From Rubrivivax sp. (GTDB lineage: Bacteria > Pseudomonadota > Gammaproteobacteria > Burkholderiales > Burkholderiaceae_C), in contig JAIYCR010000096.1 of NCBI GenBank assembly GCA_027487905.1, positions 23,420-87,419 of the forward strand: DNA of 64,000 bases, read 5' to 3'. The translations under genes were made by a program, and so were the position numbers. The first letter of the stretch is position 1. Each line of letters opens with the position of its first letter. Below the pieces are notes generated by a model. That model saw only the letters and a program-made list of their open reading frames with translations, was not told the DNA's origin and ran no database searches. This document shows positions 54,405 through 63,683 of the stretch, piece after piece.

Positions 54405-56375
54405 ATGACCGCCGAGAGCAAAGCCCCGCTGTACCTGCCGTCCGAATCCGCCGTCCGCGGCGCCCACGTGTCGGGCATGGCAGCGTACGACGCGCTGTGC
54501 GCCGAGGCGGCAGCCGACTACGAGGGCTACTGGGCCCGCCTGGCGCGCGAGTTCGTCTCCTGGAAGAAGCCCTTCACCCAGACGCTGGACAGCAGCAACT
54601 CGCCCTTCTTCAAGTGGTTCGCCGACGGCACGCTGAACGTGTCCTACAACTGCCTGGACCGCAACGTCGAGGCGGGCCTGGGCAACAAGGTGGCCATCAT
54701 CTTCGAAGCCGACGACGGCAAGGTCACCCGCGTCACCTACGCCGAGCTGCTCGCCAAGACCTGCCAGATGGCCAACGCGCTGCGCTCGCGCGGCATCAAG
54801 AAGGGCGACCGCGTCGTCATCTACATGTCCATGTCGGTCGAGGGCGTGGTGGCCATGCAGGCCTGCGCCCGCATCGGCGCCACCCACTCGGTGGTCTTCG
54901 GCGGCTTCTCCGCCCAGAGCCTGCGCGACCGCATCTCCGATGCCGGCGCGGTGGCCGTCATCACCGCCGACGAGCAGGCCCGCGGCGGCAAGGCGCTGCC
55001 GCTGAAGGCCATCGTCGACGAGGCGCTCGGCATGGGCGGCTGCGAGACCATCAAGGACGTCATCGTCTACCAGCGCACCGGCGGCAAGATCGGCTGGACC
55101 GCCGGCCGCGACCTGTGGATGCACGAGGTCACCGCGGCGCAACCCACCACCTGCGAGCCCGAGTGGGTCGAGGCCGAGCACCCGCTCTTCCTGCTCTACA
55201 CCTCCGGCTCCACCGGCAAGCCCAAGGGCGTGCAGCACTCCACCGGCGGCTACCTGCTGCACGCGGCGCTCACCACCAAGTGGACCTTCGACCTGCGTCC
55301 CGACGACGTCTTCTGGTGCACGGCCGACATCGGCTGGGTCACCGGCCACACCTACATCGCCTACGGCCCGCTGGCGCTCGGCGGCACCGAGATCGTCTTC
55401 GAAGGCGTGCCCACCTACCCGGACGCCGGCCGCATCTGGAAGATGATCCAGGACCACAAGGTCTCCATCTTCTACACCGCGCCCACCGCCATCCGCTCGC
55501 TGATCAAGGCGGCTGACGCCAACGCGGCCATCCACCCCAAGAGCTACGACCTCTCCAGCCTGCGCATCCTGGGCTCCGTGGGCGAGCCCATCAACCCGGC
55601 CGCCTGGGAGTGGTACCACGCCAACGTCGGCGGCGGCCGCTGCCCCATCGTCGACACCTTCTGGCAGACGGAAACCGGCGGCCACATGATCACCCCGCTG
55701 CCGGGCGCCACGCCGCTGGTGCCGGGTTCGTGCACGCTGCCCTTCCCGGGCATCATGGCCGCGGTGGTCGATGAAACCGGCAAGGACGTCCCCAACGGCC
55801 AGGGCGGCATCCTGGTGGTGAAGAAGCCCTGGCCCTCGATGATCCGCACCATCTACGGCGACCCGGAGCGTTTCAAGAAGAGCTACTACCCCGAGGATTT
55901 CAAGGGTCAGTACTACCTGGCCGGTGACGGCGCCATCCGCGACAAGGACACCGGCTACTTCACCATCACCGGCCGCATCGACGACGTGCTGAACGTCTCC
56001 GGCCACCGGATGGGCACGATGGAAATCGAGTCCGCGCTGGTGAGCAACCCCATCGTGGCCGAGGCCGCCGTGGTGGGTCGCCCGGACGAGACCACCGGCG
56101 AGGCCGTCTGTGCCTTCGTGGTGCTCAAGCGCAGCCGTCCCACCGGCGACGAGGCCAAGGCCATCGCCAAGGAACTGCGCGAGTGGGTGGGCAAGGAGAT
56201 CGGCCCGATCGCCAAGCCCAAGGACATCCGCTTCGGCGACAACCTGCCCAAGACCCGCTCCGGCAAGATCATGCGCCGCCTGCTGCGCTCCATCGCCAAG
56301 GGCGAGCAGATCACGCAGGACACCTCGACGCTGGAGAACCCGGCCATCCTGGAGCAGCTCGCGCAGAACCTCTGA
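54405..56375 (+). CDS. acs: Acetyl-CoA synthetase
   Basis: 656 residues, the usual length. Adenylate-forming enzyme: P-loop [37 protein letters not shown] hinge region, and the acetylation-regulated Lys621 in [12 protein letters not shown]. It activates acetate through acetyl-AMP to acetyl-CoA in the cytosol. ATG 54405 has GGAG 8 nt upstream. The 255-bp spacer to the divergent exchanger holds the promoter region; I see no strong consensus box. Confidence 0.97.
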   Translation: MTAESKAPLYLPSESAVRGAHVSGMAAYDALCAEAAADYEGYWARLAREFVSWKKPFTQTLDSSNSPFFKWFADGTLNVSYNCLDRNVEAGLGNKVAIIFEADDGKVTRVTYAELLAKTCQMANALRSRGIKKGDRVVIYMSMSVEGVVAMQACARIGATHSVVFGGFSAQSLRDRISDAGAVAVITADEQARGGKALPLKAIVDEALGMGGCETIKDVIVYQRTGGKIGWTAGRDLWMHEVTAAQPTTCEPEWVEAEHPLFLLYTSGSTGKPKGVQHSTGGYLLHAALTTKWTFDLRPDDVFWCTADIGWVTGHTYIAYGPLALGGTEIVFEGVPTYPDAGRIWKMIQDHKVSIFYTAPTAIRSLIKAADANAAIHPKSYDLSSLRILGSVGEPINPAAWEWYHANVGGGRCPIVDTFWQTETGGHMITPLPGATPLVPGSCTLPFPGIMAAVVDETGKDVPNGQGGILVVKKPWPSMIRTIYGDPERFKKSYYPEDFKGQYYLAGDGAIRDKDTGYFTITGRIDDVLNVSGHRMGTMEIESALVSNPIVAEAAVVGRPDETTGEAVCAFVVLKRSRPTGDEAKAIAKELREWVGKEIGPIAKPKDIRFGDNLPKTRSGKIMRRLLRSIAKGEQITQDTSTLENPAILEQLAQNL

Positions 56376-56387
56376 GCGTCCTCGGGC

Positions 56388-56465
56388 GGCTGTGGCCGCC
56401 CGTACAAGGCCTTCGGCTGTGGCCGCCCGTACAAGGCCTTCGGCTGTGGCCGCCCGTACAAGGCC
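56388..56465. repeat. 27-bp tandem repeat, three copies, after acs
   Basis: A 27-bp unit starting GGCTGTGGCCGCCCGTACAA begins at 56388, 56415 and 56442 (last copy 24 bp). Each copy contains a GGC-TGTG-GCC-type hairpin. It lies 12 bp after the acs stop and before the convergent thioesterase gene; it may serve as a terminator or be a recent slippage expansion. Confidence 0.9.
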
Positions 56466-56521
56466 CCCTCGACCGCCCGGTTCGCCTCGTCTTTCCGCGA
56501 GGCAGCCGGGCGTCGTCGTCT

Positions 56522-57067
56522 TCAGCTGACGATGTAGGCCCCCGTGCCGGCCGACAGCATCACCCCGGTCGCTGCATCGTGGAAGCCCATGCGGGTGGAC
56601 GCCACCCGCCCTCCCAGGCGCAGCACCTCGCCCACCGCATAGAAATGCGCGCCGACGGCGGGGCGCAGGTAGTCCACCCGCAGGTCGATGGTGCCCAGCC
56701 GGGAAAACCGCGCCTGGCGAGCCGCCACCGGCTCGTCGCGGTGGCGGTGGCCGAGGGCGGCCATCACCGTCAGGCCCCCCACCACATCCAGCGTGGCACT
56801 GATCACCCCGCCGTGCATGCGGTGGTGGCCCGGATGGCCGATCAGCTCGGGCCGCATGGGCAGACGCACCCGCAGGCGATCGGCGGTGGCGGTGTCCAGC
56901 GTCAGGCCCAGCGTCTGGTTGAACACGATGGTGTGCTCGCACAACTCGCGCAGCACCGCCAGGTAATCCTCGCCCAGCGCCTCGCCCTCCAGTTCTGGCA
57001 GGGCTGGCGCCGCGCTGGCGCTGCCGGCGTGGCCGGGGCCGTGGCCGTGGCTGCCTCGGGCCGTCAT
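56522..57067 (-). CDS. Hotdog-fold (PaaI/YigI-like) thioesterase
   Basis: 181 residues. Hotdog thioesterase with the HRMHGGVISATLDVVGGLTVMAALG helix (H-G-G motif), then TIDLRVDYLRPAVGAHFYAVGEVLRLGGRVASTRMGFHD. It hydrolyses medium-chain or aromatic acyl-CoA. The first about 30 residues are Gly/His/Ala-rich. ATG 57067 overlaps the cytochrome stop (ATGA). Confidence 0.9.
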   Translation of the reverse strand: MTARGSHGHGPGHAGSASAAPALPELEGEALGEDYLAVLRELCEHTIVFNQTLGLTLDTATADRLRVRLPMRPELIGHPGHHRMHGGVISATLDVVGGLTVMAALGHRHRDEPVAARQARFSRLGTIDLRVDYLRPAVGAHFYAVGEVLRLGGRVASTRMGFHDAATGVMLSAGTGAYIVS

Positions 57068-57474
57068 CGGTGCGCCTCCAGCATCCAGGCGACGATCTTC
57101 CTGGCGTCGGCCTCGCTCACCTGCGGGTTGGCTGGCATGGGAACCACCCCCCACGAGCCCCTGCCGCCCGAGCGCACCTTGGCGGCCAGACCGTCGATGG
57201 CCGCGGCACGGGCCTTGGGGTCCGCGATGGCGTTGTAGCGCTGCGCGATGGCCTGCAGGCTCGGGCCGGCACGGCGCTGCACCGCATGGTGGCAGCCCAT
57301 GCAGTTCTTCTGGGCGGCCAGGGCCGCGTCCGCGCGGGCGGGCGGGCTCGCCAGCACCAAGCCGGCCAGCACCAAGCCGGCCAGCATTCCGCTGGCCAGC
57401 ACCCCGCCCGCCACCGCCCGGCTCGCCGCCCCCGTGCGCTGCGCCACGGACGCCACAAGCGCCAACAGTGCCAC
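57064..57474 (-). CDS. Class I cytochrome c (c551-like), start uncertain
   Basis: About 136 residues if GTG 57474 is used; GTG codons at 57456 and 57447 are also possible, and an ATG at 57600 would overlap the opposite-strand small gene. Sec signal ending SPPARA before DAALAAQKNC. Haem motif CMGCH, and Met ligand in VPMPANPQVSEADARKIVAWML. A small periplasmic electron carrier. The signal peptide contains LAGLVLAGLVLA, encoded by a 15-bp tandem repeat near 57350-57386. Coupled to the thioesterase gene. Confidence 0.85.
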   Translation of the reverse strand: MALLALVASVAQRTGAASRAVAGGVLASGMLAGLVLAGLVLASPPARADAALAAQKNCMGCHHAVQRRAGPSLQAIAQRYNAIADPKARAAAIDGLAAKVRSGGRGSWGVVPMPANPQVSEADARKIVAWMLEAHR

Positions 57475-57586
57475 GGCCCGCGAGCCGGGCCGCCTGGCGA
57501 GGCGAGGGGACGGCGTGCCATAGTCCCCGGCTAATGGGTGCGGGGGCCGCAGGCGTCGGCCCGACAACTGCAGGCGGAGGGCGGCA

Positions 57587-57841
57587 ATGGGAATGGTCAT
57601 TCTGGGTGTGCTGCTGGTTCTGTTGAAGCTGGCGGACCTCGGTCCCTTCGGCGAATGGTCCTGGTGGCTGGTGCTCATGCCCTTCGTCGCGGCGGTCGCC
57701 TGGTGGGCCTGGGCCGACGGTTCAGGCTGGACCCAGCGCCGGCAGATGGACCGCATGGAGGAGCGCAAGGCCCAACGGCGCAAGCGCAACCTGGACAACC
57801 TGGGCCTGGACGAACGCGGCCGGCAGAGCCGCAAGAAGTGA
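57587..57841 (+). CDS. Small Trp-rich membrane protein
   Basis: 84 residues with two hydrophobic segments (VILGVLLVLLKLADL; WWLVLMPFVAAVAWWAWADG) and a strongly basic C-terminal half (RQMDRMEERKAQRRKRNLDNLG...RKK). Six tryptophans. It matches the betaproteobacterial small Trp-rich protein family known only by sequence. Function unknown. ATG 57587 follows GGAGGGCGGCA. Confidence 0.88.
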   Translation: MGMVILGVLLVLLKLADLGPFGEWSWWLVLMPFVAAVAWWAWADGSGWTQRRQMDRMEERKAQRRKRNLDNLGLDERGRQSRKK

Positions 57842-57842
57842 A

Positions 57843-57884
57843 GCGGCAGCCTCGCGCAGGGCCATCGCCCCGCGAAGGCTGCCG
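57843..57884. terminator. Bidirectional hairpin between convergent genes
   Basis: Arms GCGGCAGCCTCGCG (57843-57856) and CGCGAAGGCTGCCG (57871-57884) pair with one bulged A. It lies between the small Trp-rich gene and ilvD. No T-run, so Rho-dependent help may be required. Confidence 0.6.
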
Positions 57885-57898
57885 GCCCCGCGGTGCGG

Positions 57899-59581
57899 TC
57901 AGTCGAAGCGGTCGAGCACGCCGCCCAGGCTGGCACTGGCCGCGTTCATCGTGAACTTGGCCAGCACGCCGCGGGTGTAGCGCGGGGCCGGCGCCTTCCA
58001 ACCGGCGCGGCGGCGGGCGATTTCCTCGTCGGGCACGTTCAGCTGCAGTGTCAACGTGGTGGCGTCGATGGTGATGGAGTCACCGTCGTTGACCAGCGCG
58101 ATCACGCCGCCGGCGGCCGCTTCCGGCGCCACATGGCCCACCACCATGCCCCAGGTGCCGCCGGAGAAGCGGCCGTCGGTGATCAGGCCCACCGATTCAC
58201 CCAGTCCCTGTCCGATGAGTGCGCCCGTGGGGGCGAGCATCTCGGGCATGCCCGGACCGCCCTTGGGGCCCAGGTAGCGCAGCACCATCACGTCGCCGGC
58301 CTGGATCTTCCGGTCCATGATGGCGGCCAGCGCCGACTGCTCGTCGTCGAAGACGCGCGCCGGGCCGGTGATCTTCGGGTTCTTCAGGCCGGTGATCTTG
58401 GCCACCGCGCCCTCGGGCGACAGATTGCCCTTGAGGATGGCCAGGTGGCCCTGGGCGTACAGCGGCTTGGAGATCGGGCGGATCACATCCTGGTCGGCGC
58501 GCGGCTCGGCGGGAATGTCCGCCAGGTTCTCGGCCACCGTCTTGCCGGTGATGGTCATGCAGTCGCCGTGCAGCAGGCCGGCGGCCAGCAGCGTCTTCAT
58601 CACCTGCGGAATGCCGCCGGCGCGGTGCAGGTCCACTGCGAGGTACTTGCCGCTGGGCTTGAGGTCACAGATGACCGGCACCTTCTTGCGGATGCGCTCG
58701 AAGTCGTCGATGGACCATTCCACGCCCGCGCAGTGGGCGATGGCCAGGAAATGCAGCACCGCGTTGGTGGAGCCGCCGGTGGCCATGATGACCGACACCG
58801 CGTTCTCGATGGCCTTGCGGGTGACGATGTCGCGCGGCTTGAGGTCGATGCGGATGGCCTCGACCACCGCCTTGGCCGCCCGGGTGGCGTAATCGACGAT
58901 CTCCTCGTGCGGGTTGGCCATGGTGGACGACGAGGGCAGGCTCATGCCCATTGCCTCGAAGGACGAGCTCATCGTGTTGGCCGTGTACATGCCGCCGCAG
59001 GAGCCGGTGCCCGGGATGGCGCGGCGCTCAATCTGCTCGAAGTCCTCTTCGCTCATGCGGCCGGAGCTGAACTCGCCCACCGCCTCGAAGACGCTGACGA
59101 TGTTCAGGTCCTGGTCCTTGTAGCGGCCGGGCAGGATGGTGCCGCCGTAGACGAAGATGCCCGGCACGTTGGCCCGCAGCATGCCCATCATCGCGCCGGG
59201 CATGTTCTTGTCGCAGCCGCCCACGGTGATGACGCCGTCCATCCACTGGCCGCCCACGCAGGTCTCGATGCAGTCGGCGATGACCTCGCGGGAGACGAGG
59301 CTGTACTTCATCCCTTCGGTGCCCATGGCCATGCCGTCGCTGATGGTGGGCGTGCCGAAGATCTGGGCATTGCCACCCGCCGCCTTGATGCCGGCAACGG
59401 CCGCGTCGGCAAGCTTCTGCAGGCCCGAGTTGCACGGCGTGATGGTGCTGTGGCCGTTGGCCACGCCGATCATCGGTTTGCCGAAGTCGGACTTCTCGTA
59501 GCCCATGCCGTAGTACATGGAGCGGTTGGGCGCACGGGCGACGCCTTCGGTGATGTTCTTCGAGCGGCGGTTGAGGGTCAT
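57899..59581 (-). CDS. ilvD: Dihydroxy-acid dehydratase
   Basis: 560 residues. Iron-sulfur enzyme of isoleucine and valine synthesis (dihydroxy acid to 2-oxo acid). Cluster cysteines in [18 protein letters not shown] and [40 protein letters not shown] is the standard N-terminus and [15 protein letters not shown] the late motif. ATG 59581 is chosen by family alignment. Divergent from lgt across 175 bp. Confidence 0.97.
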   Translation of the reverse strand: MTLNRRSKNITEGVARAPNRSMYYGMGYEKSDFGKPMIGVANGHSTITPCNSGLQKLADAAVAGIKAAGGNAQIFGTPTISDGMAMGTEGMKYSLVSREVIADCIETCVGGQWMDGVITVGGCDKNMPGAMMGMLRANVPGIFVYGGTILPGRYKDQDLNIVSVFEAVGEFSSGRMSEEDFEQIERRAIPGTGSCGGMYTANTMSSSFEAMGMSLPSSSTMANPHEEIVDYATRAAKAVVEAIRIDLKPRDIVTRKAIENAVSVIMATGGSTNAVLHFLAIAHCAGVEWSIDDFERIRKKVPVICDLKPSGKYLAVDLHRAGGIPQVMKTLLAAGLLHGDCMTITGKTVAENLADIPAEPRADQDVIRPISKPLYAQGHLAILKGNLSPEGAVAKITGLKNPKITGPARVFDDEQSALAAIMDRKIQAGDVMVLRYLGPKGGPGMPEMLAPTGALIGQGLGESVGLITDGRFSGGTWGMVVGHVAPEAAAGGVIALVNDGDSITIDATTLTLQLNVPDEEIARRRAGWKAPAPRYTRGVLAKFTMNAASASLGGVLDRFD

Positions 59582-59740
59582 GGTCGGTGGGTTTCAGGGC
59601 GCGCGGCGCGGCCGCGGCGGGTCGGAACGGATGCGGCTGGCAAAACCCCGCAAGACTACCGCGCCGCGGGCCGCGGCGCCATCCGTCCCGGCCTCCTTGC
59701 GCTGCGCGCGCCAGCCCCGCAGGCGGTCCCACCCGCCCCG

Positions 59741-59746
59741 TATCAT
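59741..59746 (+). promoter_or_regulatory. Candidate -10 box before lgt
   Basis: TATCAT lies 10 nt before ATG 59757, with no Shine-Dalgarno sequence between; the in-frame ATG at 59745 would sit inside this box, which favours 59757 as the start. Confidence 0.4.
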
Positions 59747-59756
59747 GCGCACCGCC

Positions 59757-60572
59757 ATGCTGACCCACCCCCAGTTCGACCCCATCGCCCTGCAGCTCGG
59801 CCCGGTGGGCATCCACTGGTACGGGCTGACCTACCTGGCGGCCTTCGGGCTCTTCTTCTGGCTCGGTGCGCGGCGGGCGGCCCGCCCCGCGTGGGCAGCG
59901 GCGGGCTGGACCCGCCGCGATGTCGAGGACCTGCTCTTCTATGGCGTCATCGGCGTCGTCGTGGGCGGGCGCATCGGCTATGCGCTCTTCTACAAGCCCG
60001 GCCAGTACCTGACCAACCCACTGGAGATCCTGATGGTTTGGAAGGGCGGCATGTCCTTCCACGGCGGCCTGCTCGGCGTGCTGGCGGCGATGGCCCTCTT
60101 CGCGCGCAGCCGCGGCCGGCGCTTTTTCGAGGTGACCGACTTCATCGCCCCGGCCGTGCCCACCGGGCTTGCCGCCGGGCGGGTGGGCAATTTCATCAAT
60201 GGCGAGCTGTGGGGCCGCGCCGCCGACCCGTCCCTGCCCTGGGCGATGGTGTTTCCCCAAAGCGGCACCGCCCTCGCACGCCACCCTTCGCAGATCTACC
60301 AGATCCTGCTGGAAGGGCTGCTGCTGTTCGCGCTGCTGTGGGTGTTCTCGCGGCAACCGCGCCGGCTGGGGCAGGTGTCGGCCGCCTTCCTGGTCGGCTA
60401 TGGCGTCTTCCGATTCATCGCCGAGTGGTTCCGCGAGCCCGACAGCTTCCTCGGCCTGCTGGCGCTGGGCATGAGCATGGGCCAGTGGCTGTGCGTGCCC
60501 ATGGTGCTGGCCGGTGCGGCCCTGTGGGCCTGGGCGGCGCGCCAGCCGGTGGTGCCGGCCCCCAACCGATAA
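59757..60572 (+). CDS. lgt: Prolipoprotein diacylglyceryl transferase
   Basis: 271 residues, seven transmembrane helices. Lgt signature [14 protein letters not shown], and [13 protein letters not shown] and [13 protein letters not shown], which hold catalytic His, Arg and Glu residues. It attaches diacylglycerol to the lipobox Cys of prolipoproteins at the inner membrane. It would process the lipoproteins encoded in this window (TssQ-like, phospholipase D, efflux adaptor and channel). The exonuclease gene follows after 9 bp. Confidence 0.97.
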   Translation: MLTHPQFDPIALQLGPVGIHWYGLTYLAAFGLFFWLGARRAARPAWAAAGWTRRDVEDLLFYGVIGVVVGGRIGYALFYKPGQYLTNPLEILMVWKGGMSFHGGLLGVLAAMALFARSRGRRFFEVTDFIAPAVPTGLAAGRVGNFINGELWGRAADPSLPWAMVFPQSGTALARHPSQIYQILLEGLLLFALLWVFSRQPRRLGQVSAAFLVGYGVFRFIAEWFREPDSFLGLLALGMSMGQWLCVPMVLAGAALWAWAARQPVVPAPNR

Positions 60573-60581
60573 GGACCGACC

Positions 60582-61289
60582 ATGCGCCAGATCTTCCTCG
60601 ACACCGAAACCACCGGCCTGGACGCGTCCGGCGGCGACCGCCTGATCGAGATCGGCTGCCTGGAGATGGTGAACCGCCGCCTGACCGAACGCAGCTTCCA
60701 CCAGTACGTGAACCCGGGCCGGCCCAGCCACGAGGAGGCGGTGAAGGTGCACGGCATCACCGACGCCTTCCTGGCGGACAAGCCGCCCTTCGAGGCGGTC
60801 GCGGCCGATTTCCTCGCCTTCGTCGACGGTGCCGAGCTCATCATCCACAACGCGGCCTTCGACATGGGCTTCCTGGATGCCGAACTCGCCCGGCTGGGCC
60901 TGGGGCCGCTCAGCCGCCGGGTGGCGCGGGTCACCGACACCTTGCTGATGGCCCGCGAGATGTTCCCCGGCAAGGGCAATTCGCTCGATGCGCTGTGCAA
61001 GCGGCTCGAGGTGGACAACACCCACCGCACCCGGCACGGCGCCTTGCTGGACGCGGGCCTGCTGGCCGAGGTGTACATCCGCCTGACCCGCGGGCAGGGC
61101 TCGCTGGTCATCGACGCCGCCTCGGGGCAGATCCACACGGCGGAGGACGATGGCATCGACCTGTCCTGTCTGCAGTTCGTGACCGTGGCGCCCAGCGACG
61201 CCGAGCGGGCGGCCCACCAGGCGCTGTTGGCGGAAATCGACAAGGCCAGCGGCGGCAAGGCCGTGTGGAAACCGGAACTTGTGGCATAA
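60582..61289 (+). CDS. dnaQ: DNA polymerase III epsilon subunit (3'-5' exonuclease)
   Basis: 235 residues, DnaQ length. Exo I LDTETTGLD (residues 5-13), Exo II IIHNAAFDMGFLDAEL, and Exo III RHGALLDAGLLAEVY with the catalytic His. It is the proofreading subunit of the replicative polymerase. ATG 60582 has AAGGA 8 nt upstream. The stop codon region contains CATAAT (61285-61290), which may be the -10 box of the tRNA gene. Confidence 0.94.
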   Translation: MRQIFLDTETTGLDASGGDRLIEIGCLEMVNRRLTERSFHQYVNPGRPSHEEAVKVHGITDAFLADKPPFEAVAADFLAFVDGAELIIHNAAFDMGFLDAELARLGLGPLSRRVARVTDTLLMAREMFPGKGNSLDALCKRLEVDNTHRTRHGALLDAGLLAEVYIRLTRGQGSLVIDAASGQIHTAEDDGIDLSCLQFVTVAPSDAERAAHQALLAEIDKASGGKAVWKPELVA

Positions 61290-61317
61290 TCTCCGGTTTT
61301 CCGGGACAACCCAACCC

Positions 61318-61392
61318 GGGCGGTTAGCTCAGCGGTAGAGCACTGCCTTCACACGGCAGGGGTCGCAGGTTCGAACCCTGCACCGCCCACCA
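61318..61392 (+). tRNA. tRNA-Val (anticodon CAC)
   Basis: 75 nt with encoded CCA. Acceptor GGGCGGT (61318-61324) pairs with ACCGCCC (61382-61388). D-arm GCTC/GAGC, anticodon stem CTGCC/GGCAG with loop TTCACAC (anticodon CAC, Val), T-arm GCAGG-TTCGAAC-CCTGC. A terminator follows 22 nt downstream. Confidence 0.98.
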
Positions 61393-61414
61393 CAATTTCT
61401 GCAGTACCCAAGAC

Positions 61415-61443
61415 ACGGAGCCCTCGAGGCTCCGTTTTCTTTT
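61415..61443 (+). terminator. Rho-independent terminator of tRNA-Val
   Basis: Perfect 8-bp stem ACGGAGCC/GGCTCCGT with loop CTCGA, followed by TTTCTTTT. Confidence 0.93.
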
Positions 61444-61549
61444 CCGGGCCGCGTTGCGGCCCCAGCCCCGCCATGGCGGAGAAGGAGCGGCCCCTTCCAC
61501 CCTCAAACCAAGCCCCCCAGACGACCCCTTTCACACGGAGAGAGAGCCC

Positions 61550-61771
61550 ATGGACGGACCGATCGAGCGTGATTTCCCCGACTGGATGCTGGACGCCTTG
61601 CAGGCCGAGGTGGCCACCCTGCCCGAGGCGATCGGGCTGTGGCACCACTGGTTGATGAGCCCGGACGAGGGGGAGGTGGTCGCGCCGCCGGAGGTGGCGG
61701 CGGTGCTGGAGCGGATCTTCCTGCTGCAGGCGGAGGAGGAGGATTTCCCCAGTCTGGCCCGGGTGCAGTGA
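61550..61771 (+). CDS. Small acidic unknown protein
   Basis: 73 residues, strongly acidic, no transmembrane segment: IERDFPDWMLDALQAEVATLPEAIGLWHHWLMSPDEGEVV then ERIFLLQAEEEDFPSL. Predicted helical. ATG 61550 is preceded by GGAGAGAGAG. Nothing identifies a function; it sits between tRNA-Val and the long leader B. Confidence 0.65.
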   Translation: MDGPIERDFPDWMLDALQAEVATLPEAIGLWHHWLMSPDEGEVVAPPEVAAVLERIFLLQAEEEDFPSLARVQ

Positions 61772-61818
61772 GGCGGGGCTGACGGGTGGGGCGGCGGGGT
61801 GCAAGTGCCTGTCGCCCC

Positions 61819-61846
61819 TTGTGTTTTTCACTTCGTGACTTATAAT
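61819..61846 (+). promoter_or_regulatory. Sigma-70 promoter for leader B
   Basis: TTGTGT (61819-61824), 16-bp spacer and a perfect TATAAT (61841-61846). Expected start near 61853. It is one of the few consensus -10 boxes in the window and lies in a local AT-rich patch. Confidence 0.8.
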
Positions 61847-61852
61847 TTGGAA

Positions 61853-62296
61853 GTGGTTTCGCGCTGTCTTTGCACAGCCTGGCAGCGAGCACGGCGGACT
61901 GACCGCTTGCATCCCTGCCGCCTTCCCCGCTTCCCCAGCGCTTGTGTGTTCCCGGGCCACGGCCCCCCTTCTTTCGCGTTCCAGCCCCGGTTCGTCCGGG
62001 TGCGTCGCGGCGTGGTTTGCCGCAATGCACACGCACCGAACCGCTTGCAGTTCGTCCGCCTTCTTGGTTGCCTCTGAACCCTTGCTTTCAGTCGTCCACA
62101 TGACGTCCTTGCTTTCCTCTCCCGTGTCAGCGCCGCCGCGCTGACCGGTTCATCGCCAGCGACTTGCCGCGCGCACGGTTGTCGTGCGCTGGGCGGAGCT
62201 CTGCCTTCCACCGTCTCGATGGCCTCTGGCATCGAGACGGCGGGGCCGGGCCCCGCTGCGGCTTCCTTCGCTGCCTTGAACCTGGAGATGATCAGC
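61853..62296 (+). ncRNA. Long structured leader RNA, copy B
   Basis: The 525-bp gap 61772-62296 contains a promoter then about 445 nt without a convincing gene. Hairpins: CCCGG/CCGGG loop TTCGT (61986-62000); GCGGC/GCCGC loop GTGGTTT (62007-62023); an 8-bp GTCAGCGC/GCGCTGAC (62126-62145); a 7-bp GCGCACG/CGTGCGC loop GTTGT (62171-62189); and an 11-bp arm pair at 62211-62240 with loop GCCTCTGG. The first two match the order and spacing of hairpins 2 and 3 in leader A, with the shared block at 61997-62015. The Shine-Dalgarno site of the next gene is 62284-62287. Confidence 0.6.
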
Positions 62297-62698
62297 ATGA
62301 CTTCGCAAGAAGCCCGTGACACCGCGCCCGCCGCCGCTGCGGCCCCTTCCACCCCCGTTCCTTCCGCGGCCAGTGGCCAGCCGGCCCGGGCCCTGTTGAC
62401 CGACGAGCAGCGCAAGGCCCTGGTGGCCGCGCTGGACAAGGAGTTCTGGCAGCGCGTGCGCGGCCAGTGCAGCCAGCGGCCCTGGCCCGGCCGCCTGCAG
62501 GCCTGGGACGTCAGCCCCGACGGCCGGGTGATGGCCGGGGTGATGACGGGCCGGGCTCTGGTCTGGCTCGATGCCGGCCCGGCGCCGGTGGCCGATGCGC
62601 GTGACCCGCGGCTGGCGGCCTTGCTGGCCGATCGCCGCGCCCGGGAGGCTCAGTGGTCCCAGGGCCGCCGGGCCTGGACGCCGCCGAAGCGGCGCTGA
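62297..62698 (+). CDS. Unknown protein behind leader B
   Basis: 133 residues from ATG 62297 (GGAG 9 nt upstream; ATG 62288 also in frame). A low-complexity Ala/Pro/Thr N-terminus (about 1-35) precedes a compact domain: ALLTDEQRKALVAALDKEFWQRVRGQCSQRPWPGRLQAWDVSPDGRVMAGVMTG, ending in a basic Arg-rich tail (WSQGRRAWTPPKRR). No recognised motif; possibly nucleic-acid-binding because of its charge, which is only a guess. Its long leader and strong promoter suggest tight post-transcriptional control. Confidence 0.7.
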   Translation: MTSQEARDTAPAAAAAPSTPVPSAASGQPARALLTDEQRKALVAALDKEFWQRVRGQCSQRPWPGRLQAWDVSPDGRVMAGVMTGRALVWLDAGPAPVADARDPRLAALLADRRAREAQWSQGRRAWTPPKRR

Positions 62699-62911
62699 GG
62701 TGGGTGGGGCGGGGGGGCGCTGCGAGCGCCACCCCGCCTCCCGGGCGGGTTGTACCCCGGCCTGCCTGACGCAGCCGCTGCCCTGTTTCGAGCACAACAG
62801 CGGCGGAATGTGCTAAGGAGTCCTTTCCAGGTTCATTCCTGGATGCAAAGGCCCGATGACTGGTTCTCGCGGGCCGACTCCGTTTCCACTCCACCCGAGC
62901 TCACCCCAGAC

Positions 62912-63424
62912 ATGTTCATTTCACCGAGCATCCTCTACACCCTCGCCCATGTCGTCATTCCCCAACGGGCCCAGCGCGATCCGGTCGAGTTCTACCAAGC
63001 CATGGCCATGGATCGGCCAGCCTATGTCGCCTGGTTGGTCGAGCAGGTGGGCTTCAGCGGGCCGGCAGACGACAGCCTGCCGCCGATCACCATCACCGCG
63101 ACCTGCTGTTCGACCGGCCTTTACCCGGCGGTGCTGTTCGTGTTCGATCGCCCGTCACGGGCCACCGAACCCTTCATGGCGGCTGTCGTGGCAGAGCGTT
63201 TGCCTGAACCCGTGCATGTCGATCTCGAGGCGGACACCTTCGTCGAACCGCCTGCCGTCAAGCCCCGCTACTTCCTGCTGGAGGCCACGGCGCCTGATCA
63301 GGGCCATGCCAACCAGTTGTGCGAGTGGCAAGGGCGAGTCCATCTGAACCACGGACCGGGGCCGGAGCCGAGCGTCCAGGGCTTCTTCGAGGCCATCCAT
63401 CGCCTGATGCGGGACCCTGCGTGA
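62912..63424 (+). CDS. Unknown protein, start uncertain
   Basis: 170 residues from ATG 62912; ATG 62843 would add 23. Soluble, mixed alpha/beta: SPSILYTLAHVVIPQRAQRDPVEFYQAMAMDRPAYVAWLVEQVGF, then strands around ITITATCCSTGLYPAVLFVFDRP and KPRYFLLEATA. It ends FFEAIHRLMRD. No family recognised. Its codon use is a little less GC-biased than that of its neighbours. An open frame continues after its TGA (see next entry). Confidence 0.6.
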   Translation: MFISPSILYTLAHVVIPQRAQRDPVEFYQAMAMDRPAYVAWLVEQVGFSGPADDSLPPITITATCCSTGLYPAVLFVFDRPSRATEPFMAAVVAERLPEPVHVDLEADTFVEPPAVKPRYFLLEATAPDQGHANQLCEWQGRVHLNHGPGPEPSVQGFFEAIHRLMRDPA

Positions 63425-63565
63425 GGGCTGTCCATCGCCGCAGACCTGATCGATCTTCTCCAGGCGTCGGGACAGCCACCCCTTGATCCCGGCACCGTGT
63501 GCAAGAGGGTCAACGAGGTGCCGTCCGCCCGTCAGGTGTGGGACGAGATCCGGCACTGGCGGTGA
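63425..63565 (+). pseudogene. Coding-like remnant in frame after a TGA
   Basis: The frame of the preceding gene stays open for 46 codons after its TGA at 63422-63424 and reads as a plausible protein C-terminus (IAADLIDLLQASG..., VCKRVNEVPSARQVWDEIRHW), with mostly G/C third positions. It lacks an ATG, GTG or TTG near its start. It may be the tail of a gene whose 5' part was lost, or of a longer version of the preceding gene cut by a stop mutation. Confidence 0.35.
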
Positions 63566-63683
63566 GCGTGGCGGTTCGCCAGGATCGGACGTCCAATGCC
63601 CGACATACTCCACGCCATCCGGCCAGCGCCTTCCATCGCTGGCCACCCCTCCACCACCCCGATCCCGACCCCACCCCGTCACC

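Noticed and set aside
56388..56465. CRISPR array
   Set aside because: The three repeats are contiguous with no unique spacers and there are no cas genes.
57475..57936. Longer version of the cytochrome c with a 150-residue N-terminal extension
   Set aside because: It would overlap the small Trp-rich gene on the other strand and the extension is Arg-rich with no domain; a later GTG gives a proper signal peptide.
61799..62077. Small gene of 92 codons inside leader B
   Set aside because: The frame begins before the promoter -10 box and its product is low-complexity; the shared hairpins argue for RNA function.
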